Shown: positions 23,168 through 36,002, counted from the stretch's first letter. The stretch is DNA of 64,000 bases from Sipunculus nudus (GCA_026874595.1 CM049317.1:16787382-16851381); one strand, 5' to 3'. Program-made: numbers and translations. The notes: generated by a model not told the origin, from the letters alone.

Positions 23168-23951
23168 TGTTACATCTGTCTGTTGACATTCTGGTTCGTG
23201 CTAGGCAGGCCCTGTTTTGTTGTGCTTAGGGGAATTGCATGCGTCTGTTAGGCAAGCATAGTCCGTTGCCATGGGAGACGTGCGATCCGGGCCGCCCTGG
23301 CCCGCTTGTGGGGTCTACAGTGTAAAAGACACAGCGTTCGTGCTAATCTGGAATTTTCTGGGCTGTTCGCGGTCTTGTTGTGTTCTTTGGACTGTTAGTG
23401 AAATGGAAAGTTGGGGGAAAGGTATAAATAGGGGCTGTGTTTAAAGCAAAGGGGAGAGATAGAAAAAAAAAATTCCAGTGGACACGGAAGAGTGTGAGTC
23501 AGTTTGTGGACCTATCCAAAAATTGCAGAATTTAAAGATATTCTTCGAAATTTTGAAACGGATTTTATATAGTCTTCAGTTTGCCTTTGGGATTATTGCC
23601 AGAACTTCACTTTTGTATTACAAAAGATTGATTTCGGGATTACATTGGACCATTATTCTCTGAGAAGAGTTACGTGAACTGTTCATCAGGATTATATGTT
23701 TTAAAGGACTTGTTGAGCTGTGACAGTAGTGGCATCCAGAAAAGCCTAGGATACGGACACTCTGGTACTGTAAACTTTATTTATTATACTGTGTAATTGT
23801 ATTGATTTACTGTTATACTGTTGTTTTATTGTGTAATTGTAATGATTTAGTGTGAGGGTTGTTTTAAGAATAAATTATTAGTTAACCAAAAAAAAAAACT
23901 ATTGACTTCTTAATTCATTCGCCTAGACATTTAACGCTGCCTAGTGTTACA
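23168..23951 (+). mobile_element. LTR-like promoter/poly(A) unit (solo LTR candidate)
   Basis: The unit opens TGTTACATCTG and closes CTAGTGTTACA, fitting the TGT...ACA form of LTRs. TATAAATAGGGG (TATA box, 23423-23430) and AATAAA (23869-23874) lie in LTR order. A related unit in reverse orientation lies at 54074-54937, sharing GGGTTGTTTTAAGAATAAAT and TTCACGCTGCCTAGTGT-like sequence. I find no clear 5-bp target duplication (flanks ATATG and GAATC). Similarity between the two units runs about ten bases past the putative end, so the 3' boundary is uncertain. There is no adjacent gag or pol. Confidence 0.6.
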
Positions 23952-24057
23952 GAATCTGATTCCATTTATCTCCGAATCAAAATTTATGCTCGTCACGACC
24001 ACGTGATCTGTTGTTACTAGATTCCATAACAATATGTCATAACAACTTATATAGTTA

Positions 24058-24112
24058 TACGGCTCTGGCCTAGTCTGTAGACCATGGAGCACTTTTCAAC
24101 GGAGGGTAACTC

Positions 24113-24175
<63 letters not shown>

Positions 24176-24257
24176 TCATTCATTAAAAGATTTTATAAAA
24201 ATATAATGTAGACATTTTGTAAAACGCCTGAGTGAATCAGGCAATTTGTAAATTTAC

Positions 24258-24323
<66 letters not shown>

Positions 24324-24398
24324 TTAAAAGATTTTATAAAAATATAATGTAGACATTTTGTAAAACGCCTGAGTGAATCAGGCAATTTGTAAATTTAC

Positions 24399-24442
<44 letters not shown>

Positions 24443-24537
24443 CTTATATAGTTATACGGCTCTGGCCTATACTGTAGGCCATAGAGCACTTTACAACGGA
24501 GGTTAACTCTACCTTTTATATATATATATATATATAA

Positions 24538-24574
<37 letters not shown>

Positions 24575-24612
24575 CATTCATTAAAAGATTTTATAAAAAT
24601 ATAATGTAGACA
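24058..24612. repeat. Composite tandem module with (TA)n arrays
   Basis: GTTATACGGCTCTGGCCTA starts modules at 24056 and 24446. TAAAAGATTTTATAAAAATA starts three copies (about 24183, 24325, 24582), two of which run on through CGCCTGAGTGAATCAGGC. Each module is bounded by (TA)n arrays (about 24118-24174, 24262-24320, 24403-24436, 24518-24570). The array probably grew by duplication between TA runs. Confidence 0.8.
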
Positions 24613-24934
24613 ATAGATAGATAAATATATGGATAGATAGATACACACCTTATTACAGAGTCAAATAAATTTTAGGGTTTTGATTCACAGTGTATGTCGC
24701 AAAATGGTTCAATGAAGTTTTTAAAATTGTAATGATTATAATTGGCGCTAGTGCAGGCACAGGTGTTTACATGATGAGAGCTGTACAAAATATATTGTAC
24801 AATAAATGAAATGTTATGGTCTTGAATTAAAGCATGCATACGTCTGAAAATATAGTAAGGATATTTTCAACATGCATATCGTAAATATGTCAAAATTTAC
24901 TTTTTGTGTAGTAACCTATATAGATCGATGATTC

Positions 24935-25275
24935 AACATCTCTTGTCTAGAGGAGAACACAGGGCTCAAAGCCTGGATATCTTGTGAGTTCGAATCTAAA
25001 CCGAGACGGCAGGATTTTTCACGGTCGGTCCCCACCCAGGTTGAGCGCTCTGTATGCTTTAAGGGAATACTGTGCCAGACAATCCTGTTTCACTCACAAA
25101 CAAGTTCGCCTTTAGGGGGCTCCTTGGTGTTATGCCAAAAGTTGATAACACACACCCAGGCTCCGCAGGAGCGGTACACGGATCCAAATTGACACCAGAA
25201 TTATCGTGTGTAATCCCCTGTCTTGTAGTCCGTCACCGTAATGTTATCCTACAGATGTACATAGCACCCATTTAA
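24935..25275 (+). mobile_element. Possible tRNA-derived SINE
   Basis: TCTAGAGGAGAACACAGGGC resembles an A-box region and TGAGTTCGAATCTAAACC about 35 bp later resembles a B box (GGTTCGANNCC). A GC-richer body of about 250 bp follows. The tail is not clear. The ORF at 25072-25275 shows no family. Confidence 0.35.
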
Positions 25276-25329
25276 GCAAGCATTTAAATGAAAGCGGGTA
25301 CCTTCACCAAAAAAAATTTTTTTTAAATC

Positions 25330-26160
25330 TGTCAATAAATATTTTCAACATATTATGTCAATGAAGATTTTCACCATTTATGTCGCACAATATGACACTT
25401 AGGACTGTCAACATGTATGTCTCAAATTATATGAATGAACATTATAAACATGTATGTCTAAATGTTCACCATATATGGCGCAAAATATATCAATGAAGAT
25501 GTTCACCATGTATATCACAAAATATATCAGTAAAGATGTTCAACATGTATGTCACAAAATATATCAGTGAGAATTTTAACCATGTATGTCGCAAAATTTA
25601 TCAATGAGGCAGTTGACAATGTATGTCGCAAGATATATAAAATCCTCTTGTCCCTTATTATGTCTTTGATGCACCTAATGTTTTTATGGCGCAAAATATA
25701 TCAATGAAGATGTTCACCATGTATATCACAAAATATATCAGTAAAGATGTTCAATATGTATGTCTCAAAATTTATCAATGAAGATATTCACCATGTATTT
25801 CGCAAAAATTATAAATGAAGATGTTCACCATGTATGTCGCAAATTATGTCAATGATTATTTTCAAAATTTATCAATGAAGATATTCACCATGTATGTCGC
25901 AAAATTAATAAATAAAGATGTTCACCATGTATGTCGCAAATTATGTCAATGATTATTTTCACTTTTTTATGTCGCAAGATATATCAATGAATATTTTCAC
26001 CATGTATGCCGCAAAATATATCAGTGAAGATGTTCTTCATGTATGTAAAACATATATCAATGAAGAAGTTCACCATGTATGTCACAAAATATATCAATGA
26101 GAATTTTAACCATGTATGTCGCAAAATTTATCAATGAGGCAGTTAACAATGTGTATCGCA

Positions 26161-26206
<46 letters not shown>

Positions 26207-26770
26207 TTCCTCTGGTCACTTATTATGTCTTTGATGCACCTAATGTTTTTAATTGTCATATTATATTGGACAAACCTGATACAAAAAAATTATGTATGAC
26301 GCAAAATATATCAGTGAGGATATTTACCATGTATGTCGCAAAATTTATCAATTAAGATGTTCACCATGCATGTCGCAAAATATGTCAGTGAAGACATTCA
26401 CCATACATGTCGCAAAACTGATCAATGAAGATATTTACTATGTATGTCGCAAAATTTATAAATGAAGATGTTCACCATGTATGTCGCAAATTATGTCAAT
26501 GATTATGTTCACTTTTTTTTTTGTCGCAAGATATATATCAATGAATATTTTCACCATGTATGTCGCAAAATATATGTCAATGAGGCTTTTCAATACAGTT
26601 AAGATTAGAGGTGTAATCTGTTTAAAGAATTTTAATGTCTATAATTACAAAAATATAATCCAATTTTCCTCTTTTCATCTGTTATGTCTTTGAAGCACTT
26701 GATAATTTTGCAGTTTTTTAATTGTCATATATAAATCTCATAAACCTGATACAAAGAAAATATGTATGTT
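25330..26770 (+). repeat. 37-bp minisatellite with interspersed longer units
   Basis: Units of 37 bp contain ATATCAATGAAGATGTTCAC and CATGTATGTCGCAAA. Spacing is 37 bp where units are intact (for example 25511 to 25548). The array is interrupted three times by a related segment containing TTATGTCTTTGATGCACCTA (about 25657, 26222, 26680), so there is a higher-order structure. A (TA)n run lies at 26164-26203. The unit is not a multiple of three, and the short M-Y-V-A-K-type frames are by-products. Confidence 0.9.
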
Positions 26771-27951
26771 TGGATCATGTGATTACGAGGACAGCTCTTC
26801 AGCAATTTGTTTTTCTGTATTTTCTATAAAACCCCGCAATTCTTACCTGGTTAAAAATTGACATTCATATCTCAATTATATGTTAATGTCTGGTAGGGGT
26901 ATTGAGAGCGAGAGCAAAGGCGTTTATTATAGCTTCAAGTGTAGATTTTGAATGAAATATTATTGTCTCCGCCAGGACGGTATGCGTGTAATCCCGTTTC
27001 CGTGTGTGTGTTTGTCTGGGTGTATTTGTGTGATGTTGGGCGCTTGTTCACAACATAACTCACGCTATCATGGGCGGAATCTCATGAAAGTCTCACACAA
27101 TATGTGACTTGTAACGAGGCTAAGACAGGCAGAGGGCTTAGAACACCAGCATGAATACATGTGCCTAAGGGTCTTGTAATGCATGGACGTAAATAAGCCT
27201 GACTAAGTCTGTTATTACTTGCTAGCCAGCAGTGGTTTCGGATCCATCTTCATGTTAATTATCTCTCTGCCGCCAACAACCCGAACCACCATACAACACC
27301 CATGCTGAGTTTTCAGCATTAATTGGGATGTGCCTTTTATAATACACATCAGACGAAGACTCACAATACACATAGCACATCCATTTTAGTCTTTTGTTCC
27401 ACCCCTCAGCTTTGAATGGGTTAGTCCATCTGCTGCTGTTTGCAAAGTGGCAATGCTACGTGCGTGAAATTATTGATGATTTTCATTTCAATGCTAACAA
27501 TAGCGAGAACATACCTTCCGATGTCTTAAAGGTTCTGTTGGCAGCACCAGTCACGTATTTTTGGACCCAACTGTGATCATGAGAGAGTAAATTGCGCCTG
27601 AAGACCACCCAGTATTGTGAGTGCGAGTATTATTCTTGGTCAAGAGCAAGCCCTCCTTTTAAAATGATTTATTTATAGTATATAGTTTATAGTATTGTGC
27701 TGAGCAATATTAAATGTTGTTATTTTTAATGATTCAGGTGGTAGAATATAAGCACCTATTTGTTTAAAGTATATAAGCACGAATTGATTTATATAATATA
27801 AGAACGTATTTATTTATAGAATATGAGCACGTATCAGAGGAGGAGTGCCATGTATAGTGTGCACGAAACCTGCGGGTAGTGACAGTAATGCATTGATGAA
27901 TTTTATGAACTTATAGCAGCTCTACTTTTATGTATCGAGCACTTTGGAATG

Positions 27952-27952
<1 letters not shown>
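26771..27952. other. Non-coding stretch with one dispersed repeat
   Basis: About 26970-27120 (GGTATGCGTGTAATCCCGTT, then CAACATAACTCACGC) resembles 39686-39780. Nothing else is recognised. The 60-codon ORF at 27394 is unsupported. Confidence 0.45.
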
Positions 27953-27998
<46 letters not shown>

Positions 27999-28005
27999 CA
28001 AGGCG

Positions 28006-28046
<41 letters not shown>
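27953..28046. repeat. Two (TA)n arrays separated by a short GGCGAA-containing segment
   Basis: TA runs at about 27955-27992 and 28010-28045. Each is followed by a related AGGCGAA/GGGCGAA tag, so this is a small tandem duplication. Confidence 0.9.
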
Positions 28047-28049
<3 letters not shown>

Positions 28050-28226
28050 GGCGAAAGTATGAAGATGTGAATAACATGAAAGTGATACATTTATAATGAT
28101 TCATTTTTTTATTCTTATAATTCTTTTTATATCATATATAAATATTTACACACATTTATTTTAATTAACTTTTGCTCTTGGCTTTGTAAAAGTAGGGATA
28201 TAAAAATTAAATATATTTTCATTATA

Positions 28227-28242
28227 AATATATATATATATC

Positions 28243-28299
<57 letters not shown>
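28227..28299. repeat. (TA)n array
   Basis: Interrupted TA run that directly abuts a truncated SINE. Confidence 0.95.
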
Positions 28300-28302
<3 letters not shown>

Positions 28303-28394
28303 AATTCCACTACCGAACGCCATCATCTGAGCCAGAGGAGTGCCCTGATTAGTTATAATAAGTATATGTACAATCCATGTAAAATAAATAGATT
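28303..28394 (+). mobile_element. SINE 3' fragment, truncated at a (TA)n array
   Basis: TACCGAACGCCATCATCTGA through TACAATCCATGTAAAATAAA matches the 3' part of the SINE at 30558-30792. The tRNA-like head is missing, and the break falls at the end of the TA run. Confidence 0.75.
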
Positions 28395-29357
28395 ATATTT
28401 ACATCTCAGTGTGTTTCCGTGGAGCTATGGCCGAATATATGAGACGTCCTAGCAACTTTGTATAACGGATGTAGTTGGAAGTCATGTAAACCTAAAAGAC
28501 GTTAGTATGTAATACTATTGTAATAAATTTATTTGTTGTGAATTCATTGTTTGATTTTCCTTTAAATGTTGTGTGTAAAGGATGGATGGACCATGGGTTA
28601 ATTTCATTAATATTTGATAACGGTTAACTTTTTCATCACTTCAGCCCCTCACCATTCCTTGCAACAGAGAACAAAATAGAAAATGGTATAATCTTATTGA
28701 ACCTCAAGACGGAGGACATGTGTACGCAGTCATGAAACTCCTATTTTGGACCAGTGTGGTTGGTTTCAAATTTCGCAATTTTCACTTTTCAATGTTTAAC
28801 GAACTCAGATCTCATAATTTGAGAGACCTAAAGGCATTTTTATATGAATTGAACGTACAAGGTCTATTATCATTCATAACATAATGTCAATCGTTTACCT
28901 TTCATCTTGCCTTCGACGATGGAACTATTATATACGGTTTAATTTTCGCGATAATTCCCTTTCGCAAATTTCGTGAATTTGAAAACTAGAAAAAAAAAAC
29001 TATACTGTCACTATACCATTCCCTTTCTATAGCATATAAACACCAGATTGGCAGCTTACCTCCCCCCCCCCCCCCCCCTTCCCCACCCCCCACACCCAGG
29101 CCAACTAACCATCCCCCCCCCCCCGCAGGTTAGCGTAAATGGTAATAGGTTATAGTCCACTTCCTTGCAAAAATTAAATCAAAGGTCAAATCACAAACAT
29201 AAGGTTTAATCTTTTACCTATGACTAATTAATGTACAAAGATCAGCTTTTGAATATAAGACATGTATTGGAATTAAAGCGCAAATATGGGCAAAAGAAAG
29301 ATTAAAAGGGGAAAAAGTTGGTTTTCATTGTTTTTCACCTTGGGATCCACCGGCCTG
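28395..29357. other. Non-coding stretch with C runs
   Basis: C17 at 29062-29078 and C12 at 29113-29124 lie in pyrimidine-rich sequence. No gene is seen. Confidence 0.45.
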
Positions 29358-29603
29358 TCAGGGGCCTGGACAGTCGAGGAGTAAAACGCTTACCTCTCTA
29401 AGCTGGAGACCCGGGTTCTATACCCGGCGTGGCTATATGAGAGTGGCCCGCCGAGGCCGGTGGTTTTCTCCGGACCTTCCGCCTTCCTTCACCACTAGAC
29501 ATAGTCACGGCTACATTAGACAGTGACGCTATCTGCCAAATGTGCCAAGGAGAGGGCCTCGTTATAGTTACTATTTGTACAATCCATGTAAAATAAATAA
29601 AGC
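29358..29603 (+). mobile_element. tRNA-derived SINE, copy
   Basis: A head with GGACAGTCGAGGAGTAAAAC (A-box region) and GGGTTCTATACCC (B box) is followed by GGCCGGTGGTTTTCTCCGG and a tail TACAATCCATGTAAAATAAA. It parallels 30558-30792. The central TTTTCTCCGG...TTCC segment recalls the conserved domain of MetaSINE-type elements, from memory. Confidence 0.8.
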
Positions 29604-29954
29604 TTAAACTACTAAAACATTGCATAAATATTGATGTAGATACAAACTTATCCATCCCTTCAAACGGTCAAATCATGACCGCAGTAAATGATATAATCCT
29701 GTAAATATTGACTACATATCATTTATAAAATACCCCAGTTAAAATAATGCATTACAACTTCGATGACAAAATTAACACATGCGAATTAAGCTTGATAACC
29801 GCTCGTCATGTTTGCAGTAAGAACTCAACAGAAAATGGGGACCTAATCGATGACCACACCATGTACGTTGTAGTGATAAATGTCTCCACTCCAGTGACCT
29901 CCACTAAATAAACTGTATGGCCCTTTTGTTCTCTCTTGATCATTGATCAACTGA

Positions 29955-30015
<61 letters not shown>

Positions 30016-30557
30016 TGTTTCTCATGAAATGCAGGTTAACAGGTTAAGGAGTGTGTCCATGTGCGCGTAAAAAAATCGCTCATGTGAGTGTTGCTATGTG
30101 TCCGCAAGCGTGTATACGTATGTATGATATTTTCTCGCACATTGACTGTATAAACTCGGGGATTCGTGGTAAAATGACGTCACTTCACCATTTTTTTTTT
30201 TTTTTTGTGGAAGGCCTGCTCGATCAACTGCATAAATATGATAGTCGGCAGATTCCCGCATATACGCACACAATGAAACACACCTTATAGATGTTACTCA
30301 TGGAACAGTCCATCTAAAATTGCAGTTATTCTGGATCACCGTGTTGCTTTTTACACTGGATTCTTTACCATATAGAGGCCGCCTTTTTATCTGGCAGGTA
30401 GAAATTAGCTCTACCATGTCTTTTCTAACTTTAAAATTATTTTTTTTATTCAATAGAAAATTGAACTTATTTTTATTTAATTTCCATTACCTTCATGACC
30501 TCCACGCCAAATGCCCCATTTGAAAGATAGCCTGTCCCTTTTTCCTTGTTGATTCCA
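29604..30557. other. Non-coding stretch
   Basis: Holds a (TA)n array at 29958-30009 and a poly-T run. No gene or further repeat is recognised. Confidence 0.45.
29958..30009. repeat. (TA)n array
   Basis: Pure dinucleotide run of about 26 units. Confidence 0.95.
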
Positions 30558-30792
30558 TTACGGGCTGGACAGCTGAGTGGCAAAACGGTTGGCTTTTGCT
30601 GGCGACCCGGGTTCGATCCCCGGCGTGGCTATGAGAGTGGGTTGTAGTTGCCCATCCAAGGCCGGTGGTTTTCTCTGGGTACTCTTGTTTCCTCCACCCC
30701 TGCAGAGTACCGAACGCCATCACCGGAGCCATGGAGAGTGCCTCGATTAGTTATAATAACTATTTTTACAATCCATGTAAAATAAATAAGTT
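30558..30792 (+). mobile_element. tRNA-derived SINE, best-preserved copy
   Basis: GGGCTGGACAGCTGAGTGGC (A-box region) and GGGTTCGATCCC (intact B box) form a tRNA-like head. GGCCGGTGGTTTTCTCTGGG and TTTCCTCCACC form a central domain. The element ends TACAATCCATGTAAAATAAA. Three related copies lie within 2.5 kb. A true tRNA gene is excluded because no cloverleaf can be closed around the B box. Confidence 0.85.
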
Positions 30793-30922
30793 TATAGATT
30801 ATAGTTTATTGTTATAGTTACTGTCTTACATTCAAAAGTCATGTGCATAAAATGCCAGAGGTCAGTACTGGTAACCCGGCTAAACAATACAATTTGACAA
30901 TCATCATATTAATAGAATATAG

Positions 30923-30973
<51 letters not shown>

Positions 30974-32129
30974 ATAATAGATAGATAATGCTTCATTTCA
31001 GACTCACGGTCCATATCCATACATGTTTATAGGCCAGTATACACATAATACGCATACAACATGGGACCCATGGGTCACGGCGCTCAGCTGTTATATATGA
31101 TAAAAAATATGATTTGGGAAAGAGGCACATGCTTGTTTTGTGTGGTAATAAATAAAAGCTTTATTATGAGTTGTTGGTGTTTAGCTTATGTATGATTCTG
31201 ATAGTATCTTTGGAGACAGGGAAGAGGATTGATTTCATTTATCTTATTAACAAATGGAGTGCTATTGTCACACAGATTTTGACTTGGCCATATAACTTAT
31301 AAGCAGCACATATAATAAAAGAGTTTAACTATTTATTAAAATTTAATAACAAATATTGTGCCAATATAATTTTTATTTAAAAAATAATAAGAAAATCATA
31401 TGATTTTTTAAAATTAATATAACTGAAATGATTATTGAAATAATATTATAGAATATATTCATGAATGCATTCATGAAAACATTTTGAAAGTATCTGCACT
31501 GGTATTCAAATACTTTCATTTTTACCTGAATTCCCATTCTTATGCAATAAATTTTTTTAATGCAGTACATATTCATATTCGTATTCAAATACATTTGCAC
31601 AGCATTCGCACCATGTCTAGTATTTATTCAGTTTTAGCCAAACAATGATGTTGATGATCCGGAATATACAAAATTCACAAATTTAAATAATGATCATAAG
31701 TACCTGGTTTTATGGCTTTTATTTATGTTAAAAAAAATAAATGTAATATATTCACTTTGGACTACTTTTACATCAACTACACACTAGACACAGTAGGAAT
31801 CTAGATTAATATTATCAACTGCATCTTTGTCTATCATTAATTTCCTTCATATGATCCCTAATGATTAGTAATGAATAATATGATTTATTTTTTTATCATT
31901 AAAATTTCACTGAAAAATTCCATAGGTGACTGCATGGTGTTATTTGGAATAACATTGACATTGACATTCTATCCATCCATACAAGATTCTTACATCATCA
32001 GTAACAGCAAGTTAATTTTCTGTTACTCATCAACTAACAAATTCCTTTTCTATAAATTTTTCTTTAATTTGTTATAAAAAAAACAATACAAGATTATTAA
32101 TTTATTGTTTATTGCTATGTTGTTTTTCA
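30793..32129. other. Non-coding AT-rich stretch
   Basis: Includes a (TA)n run (30926-30970) and a dispersed motif, GGGACCCATGGGTCACGGC then GCTCAGCTG, at 31063-31090. No gene is recognised. Confidence 0.45.
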
Positions 32130-33704
32130 AAACAACTACTAGAGGAGTTGGGTTGGACACCTGGATCAACTGTGGCTGGGCATTAGCTGCCTGGCTGCCC
32201 CAGTGTATGCTTCGCTCAAGCATGCATAATCTGATGAAAGGTCAACAAGGTCAACATACAGGTGACTGAAGAGGGGCTGGATAAAGCCTGGGTCTGACAT
32301 GGTCTCATAAAATCATTAATAAAAGCTACAATATTTGGCCAATTTCTTTCAGCTTTCTAAACAACAAAGATGAAATCCTTATGTGTGCATAATATGAAAA
32401 TTATATAAACAGTGCTCTCAGGAAACAAACGTGCCATGGTCAAAGTTGGGCAAAATTTAAGGTACTAATTTTATATTGATACTAATAACTTATAAAATTT
32501 GAAAACTTCATAACTAATTTTTGGTATTCAATTGAATCTTGATTAAATGTTACATCCCTGACAAAAAATCTCTAGCTTTAGCAATCCTCTTGTTAAGGGA
32601 GTAAATATATTTCTTGATTTTTTAAAAAGTGCATTATGTTTGGGCCCATAAATTAAAACAATTACTGACATCATTTCTGGCATGTCCATAGTGAATGAAT
32701 AAAAAAATATGTATATTATATATGATCAAAGTCAGATCAGTGGTTTTGATATTAGGCAGTCTTACAGTGGAACAATGGGTTTTTAATGGAAAAATGAATT
32801 TTTTCATTAATATTTCGAAGGAATTAAGTCCTAGTGATAAAACTCTTGGCATGGTAGGGGATTTTGGAGACATCTAACTGTATGCTAAATTTAAGGAACT
32901 TAGAGCTGAAGCTTGGGAGCTGAGCTCTAGCAAACTGCATAACACTAGCTCGATGTAAACTTGATGTGACATGGTGCTTGAAAACTTGAATAAAATCTAC
33001 AGTTTTTGATCAACTGGTTTCAAATTTTTGGTGTTAACAGACAAAATGCTAACAAAAACATGCTGTGAAAATTAAATCCACAGTACTTACAGGAAAAAAA
33101 CTTGCCATGGTCAAACTTGGGCAAAATTTAAGGTACCAATTTTATATTTTTGCCAATATTTAAAAATATTTAACAGATTTTGATCTAATTATTAGTATAC
33201 AATTGAATTTTGATCAATTAAAGTTGTATTACTGAAAAAAAGTCCCTACCTTTACACTTTCGGTCTTAAGTGACCAAATATCTTTCCTGATCTTTTTACA
33301 AAGTGCATTATGTTTGGGCCCATAACTTTTTTAAATTAAATAATACTGACCTAATTTCTCGCATGTACATAGGAACTATATAGAGGAATATGTATGGTAA
33401 ATATGAAGAAAACCAGATGAGTGGTTTTGATATTAGGCAGTCCTGAAGTGTGAAAATAGATTTCTAATAAAAAATTGAGGTTTTTCCTTAATATCTCAAA
33501 GGAACGAAGTCCTATTGAGCCAATTTTCGGCATGGTAGGAGATTTTGGGATCATCTAACTGTATAGCGAATTTCAGATTTGTAGGTCCAATGGTGTCGAA
33601 ACGTGCCTGTCTTACGGACGGACAGACGGACAGACGGACGGACGGACGGACGACGAGCAATGGACCACGACTATAGCTCAAATGACTTATAGTCAGCTGA
33701 GCTA
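32130..33704 (+). mobile_element. Repeat family B, copy 2, with 671-bp direct repeats
   Basis: Two internal units start at CAGGAAACAAACGTGCCATGG (about 32420) and ACAGGAAAAAAACTTGCCATG (about 33090), 671 bp apart. They share GTGCATTATGTTTGGGCCCA and CATCTAACTGTAT. A GACGGACG microsatellite (33613-33655) precedes the terminal hairpin TAGCTCA...TGAGCTA (33674-33704). The left boundary is approximate. No protein is encoded. Confidence 0.75.
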
Positions 33705-34380
33705 AAAATGAATTAACCCTCTACTGATTATATTTATTTCGGACAAATTGTGAAACTAATTAAATTTACACAAAAGGGCATATGTTGTTCAGATTTTGTC
33801 GTATCCTCACCAATATTTCAATAGCTCCTACGGACAGGTATTAATTAGGATAACTGAACTCTGTGGAACTAAAAATAAATATGCAATATATTTGACCCTA
33901 GAGATTCTATAGTCATACGAGGGCTTCCTGCTTCCATTACTGAGTGATCTTGCTTATTCTGTGAACAGTGTAAAGGAAGTGTGACTGTCAATAACATTTC
34001 CGTGAACAGATGTGAAATAACTTTCCCGCAGGGCTAATTAGTAATTAGAGTGTCTCACAACGGATTTTCCATCCATTACTAAGCTCAAGATGCGAAAATC
34101 ATCGACCCTGAGACAAAATAACCAGCTTAAAGCCGAAATGGACAATGCTCATATTTGTACATGTGTGATATGCCCTCGAGCCCTGCTGACCCCGGAATGA
34201 CGTAACGATTGTACTGAGATAAGGAGAGCGGGCGGTGATAAGCATGTGTATGTAAGCGTACTTAGGTTTAACGTGTTGAAAATAACGACATGCATTACTT
34301 TTATATAGACCACCTTGCTTATTAGTCTATCTAAAAGGGTTCAGTCATTCTCTTTATTTATACTTCTACTAATGACTTAC

Positions 34381-34384
<4 letters not shown>

Positions 34385-34434
<50 letters not shown>
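34385..34434. repeat. (TA)n array
   Basis: Dinucleotide run of about 25 units. Confidence 0.95.
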
Positions 34435-34436
<2 letters not shown>

Positions 34437-35312
34437 ATAGCGCAAAACATAAACAAAGCGGGCACGTAGGCCTATACCGTACAATGATTTTCTAAGCTCC
34501 CAAACGCGTGTTTCTTCTTTCATGTTTCGTCTGAGTTGTCGGGCATGCGCATTATCGGACCTCTGGTCACTCAGTGACACACATGACTTATGTTTAATCA
34601 CAAACAGCTCAAAAGCAATCTCCAAAACAGGTTATTGGTTTACACTGCTGAGAAAATTTTTTATTGAGCAAAAAAGAATTAATAGCACGAGATAATACTC
34701 TTATATTTGCAATTGTTTATTTACCTTTAAACTGACAAGGCATCAATTTCTAGCAATTTTGAGCCGTCTTCCTTTAATGTGCATGAAGGACAATATTCTG
34801 GTTACCAATAAGATTAAGCCAATCCTAAAATAGCTTTCTGTAAAAAAAAATCACAAAAGCTCGATTAAACACACACTTAAAAATAATTAACTGAAAAGTA
34901 ATTTTATTGTACTCCGTTCCACGAACCATGCTACACGTGTTTATCGAGAGTGAGAAAAAGTAAAGTTAGGTATCATAACACATCTTATAAAATGGGGTAG
35001 AAGAAACATCTGCCTAATTTTCCATTAAACATATGGAACTGACCTTGCATATTGTTTTCGCATTCGATTTTTTTCTGAAATGTGAGAATTAGTCTACAAA
35101 CTTAGCTACAGTTTCTCCGGGAGGCGCTTGTGAACGGGTTAAGGACGATGCCCTGGATTGGCTGGAAGACCAGATTTACCAGAAGAGGTGAAATGGTTTA
35201 TGTCGTTCCTGTGCTGTGGGGCATATATCGTGTTGTTGACCGTGATGATCGTTAATGAGAATATCTACACATGTATAAATCCAATTTATAATGTAAATTT
35301 TATAAGAAACGG

Positions 35313-35315
<3 letters not shown>

Positions 35316-35371
<56 letters not shown>
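35316..35371. repeat. (TA)n array
   Basis: Dinucleotide run. It creates long Tyr-Ile frames on both strands that are not genes. Confidence 0.95.
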
Positions 35372-35373
<2 letters not shown>

Positions 35374-36002
35374 TGAATTTTTCATGAACTTTATCACATT
35401 TATTTTTGTTTAAATGAGATGCATTTTTAAAACTATAGGATTATATATTCTGTATTTATTGAACATCATGGAGATCACCTGGAACCATTTCCAATAATCC
35501 TATATCATATACATGTGTACATGTGTACTTATAATAAATTTAAATTTGTTATATTATTTATTTTATATTTATTCATATCAAATATATAATATAAATTTAT
35601 AATATATTTTCATTTTATCATATTATTCACTATATAATTAAAATTTATGATATATATATATATAAGGTATGTTCTTCTGACTGATGAAGGAATACAGAGT
35701 AGATGTAAAATTTTAAGTATAGAAATATGGGTCATACAGGGGCGTATGAAAAATCAAACAGCCGGGCATATTTTCCGGCATTTTATAATAATAAATTATC
35801 TCTGCGTTATGTATTAGCGTTCGGGTTCCTTAATAATTTTGGAAAAGAAAACTTCTGAAATTCACATCATCTCAAAAGTAAACAGATTGTCGCCAACTGT
35901 CTACTTAAAATATGGCATGTGTTAGGACTAAAACTGGTGCACAAGGACAATTTTCCACCATAAAATCGCATGAAGCAAACTAAAAGTGCGCAGGACTTAG
36001 AG

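Noticed and set aside
23478-23663. 61-codon ORF
   Set aside because: It lies wholly within the LTR-like unit downstream of its TATA box and is not conserved as protein in the related unit.
25330-26770. CRISPR-like array of 37-bp repeats
   Set aside because: Units abut directly with no unique spacers, there are no cas genes, and the DNA is eukaryotic.
27394-27576. 60-codon ORF
   Set aside because: There is no family signature, splice context or promoter signal.
30600-30640. tRNA gene suggested by an intact B box
   Set aside because: No cloverleaf closes around it; its head, central domain and tail match a SINE repeated nearby.
34043-34200. Short frame with a CTCVICPRAL segment
   Set aside because: It is too short, has no clear splice sites and no recognised family.
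35158-35376. ORF with a hydrophobic stretch resembling a membrane segment
   Set aside because: It begins at a non-ATG codon, runs into a (TA)n array and has no splice or homology support.
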